This document shows, piece by piece, positions 6,862-7,911 of a stretch of 7,911 nucleotides of DNA (position 1 is the first letter of the stretch; every line of letters starts with the position of its first letter). A model generated the notes under the pieces. It was not told the DNA's origin. It worked only from the letters and a program-made list of their open reading frames with translations, and ran no database searches. Origin of the DNA: Bacteroides sp. (GTDB taxonomy: Bacteria > Bacteroidota > Bacteroidia > Bacteroidales > Bacteroidaceae); contig DXWV01000007.1 of the NCBI GenBank assembly GCA_019416685.1, forward strand, positions 1 to 7,911, read 5' to 3'. Both the position numbers and the translations under genes were made by a program.

Positions 6862-7827
6862 GATGTTTGTTCTTTTTATAAATTCAATGATTTCAGAGAT
6901 GTAACCAAAAGCAAGCCCCGTTACAGTATCGGCTGCTCCGTAGTATACGGCAACTCTCTTGCCGTCCTGCAATGCTGCACACGGAAATACTACATTAGGT
7001 ACATCACCCTGTAACTCATAAGGTGCAGCAGGCGCAAGCAGATAATCACGGGTACGGTATAATACTTTATCCGGATTGTCTTTATCAAGGATAGCTGCTC
7101 CCATAGAATAACGGAAACCATTGCAAGTAGTAATTACTCCATGATAGAACATCAGCCAACCTTCGTCAACCAAGAAAGGAACCGAACCTGCACCTATCTT
7201 TGTACATTGCCATGCACTCTCCGGGAATGGAGTCACTTTCATCACATTGCGATGCTCTCCCCAATATTTCATATCCGGGCTATAACTGATATAAATATCA
7301 CCAAACGGAGTATGTCCATTATCACTGGGACGACTCAACATAGCATATTTCCCATTTATCTTCTGCGGGAAAAGCACACCATTGCGATTGAACGGAAGGA
7401 AAGCATTCTCGCACTGGAAAAACTCTTTAAAATCAAATGTATAAGCAATACCGATAGTAGGACCATGATAACCATTACACCAGGTAATCCAGTAACGATC
7501 CTCTATCCAGGTGACACGTGGATCATATTTATACTCCGATTCAATCATATCCGTATTACCGGCTTTGAACTTTATAGGTTCGTGATTGATATCCCAATTG
7601 ATACCATCCTTACTGAAACCGGCAAAAATATTCATTTGTACTGCCTTGTTGTCACAACGGAATACTCCGGCAAATCCATCTTCAAACGGCACTACGGCAC
7701 TATTAAAAATACTGTTTGATGACGGAATGTGATAACGTCCGATAACAGGATTTTTTGAATAACGCCACATGGCATCTGTGCAACCAGCGGGACGTTCTTC
7801 CCAAGGCATATTAATTTTCTCGTTCAT
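6856..7827 (-). CDS. GH130 beta-mannoside phosphorylase
   Basis: GH130 enzymes phosphorolyse beta-1,4-mannosides, releasing alpha-mannose 1-phosphate. The 323-residue length and absence of any signal peptide indicate a cytoplasmic enzyme. The five-bladed propeller fold is suggested by repeated strand motifs. Asp102 in YKYDPRVT is the expected proton donor. Residues recalled as active-site positions in the N-glycan phosphorylase UhgbMP align with a constant shift of two: Asn42/Ser43, Arg57, Arg148/Asn149, Arg166, His172, Lys210, His229 and Tyr240. This points to the subgroup (GH130_2) that includes enzymes acting on Man-beta-1,4-GlcNAc, the N-glycan core disaccharide. The neighbouring GH92 and GH20 fit that substrate. 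Mannan-derived oligosaccharides remain an alternative. Its last codons lie inside an inverted repeat. Confidence 0.92.
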   Translation of the reverse strand: MNEKINMPWEERPAGCTDAMWRYSKNPVIGRYHIPSSNSIFNSAVVPFEDGFAGVFRCDNKAVQMNIFAGFSKDGINWDINHEPIKFKAGNTDMIESEYKYDPRVTWIEDRYWITWCNGYHGPTIGIAYTFDFKEFFQCENAFLPFNRNGVLFPQKINGKYAMLSRPSDNGHTPFGDIYISYSPDMKYWGEHRNVMKVTPFPESAWQCTKIGAGSVPFLVDEGWLMFYHGVITTCNGFRYSMGAAILDKDNPDKVLYRTRDYLLAPAAPYELQGDVPNVVFPCAALQDGKRVAVYYGAADTVTGLAFGYISEIIEFIKRTNIG

Positions 7828-7839
7828 ACTTTTCTTTAT

Positions 7840-7911
7840 ATTAATATATTAATGTTTAAGTAGCATTTCAAATTTAGTTCATACTATGACAGCGTTTTAT
7901 TGAAACGCAAA
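7840..7911 (-). promoter_or_regulatory. Candidate GH130 promoter region
   Basis: TAAATTTG (minus strand, 7876-7869) fits the Bacteroidota -7 consensus TAnnTTTG and would give a leader of about 35 bases. No TTTG lies at the expected -33 distance; the sequence there is AT-rich, which may mean activator dependence. Two symmetric elements flank the box: an AT-rich 14-bp palindrome ATTAATATATTAAT in the leader (7840-7853), and GCGTTT / AAACGC arms (7892-7897 and 7903-7908) upstream, which could be an operator or the hairpin of an off-window gene. Confidence 0.4.

Noticed and set aside
7141..7719. 192-residue plus-strand ORF antisense to GH130
   Set aside because: It lies wholly inside the well-supported GH130 gene, and its composition (Ile/Thr-rich, no domain) is that of a shadow frame.

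Overview
The window looks like chromosome of a Bacteroides-type gut bacterium. The reasons are the gene content (an OxyR/Dps pair beside glycoside hydrolases of families 20, 92 and 130), a lipoprotein-type exo-hydrolase, AT-rich leaders without Shine-Dalgarno sites, and promoter elements of the Bacteroidota form (TTTG, about 20 bases, TAnnTTTG). No species assignment is made.

Layout. Positions 1-596 hold no gene I can support. They contain a 23-bp-period array of ACATG-type palindromes (134-225) and a nested inverted-repeat element (343-532). oxyR (597-1523, minus) and dps (1658-2134, plus) are divergent across a 134-bp region. That region carries a good dps promoter, a facing oxyR promoter and a near-consensus OxyR four-tetrad site between them, so the peroxide-sensing circuit can be read from the DNA. 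A strong hairpin terminator closes dps and separates it from the convergent glycan genes.

Three minus-strand genes follow in transcription order from the right: a cytoplasmic GH130 mannoside phosphorylase (7827-6856), an exported GH92 alpha-mannosidase (6710-4461) and a lipoprotein GH20 beta-hexosaminidase (4314-2248). Together they suit breakdown of host N-glycans. GH20 trims terminal beta-GlcNAc, GH92 trims alpha-mannose, and GH130 phosphorolyses the remaining Man-beta-1,4-GlcNAc core inside the cell. No SusC/SusD pair or regulator lies in the window, so this is either a detached enzyme cluster or the edge of a larger polysaccharide utilisation locus beyond the right end. A hairpin rich in TTTACGA heptads sits between GH130 and GH92 and overlaps the GH130 stop codon. 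A terminator-like hairpin separates GH92 from GH20.

I found no convincing new biological system. The items most worth a second look are the intergenic repeats and the OxyR operator arrangement.
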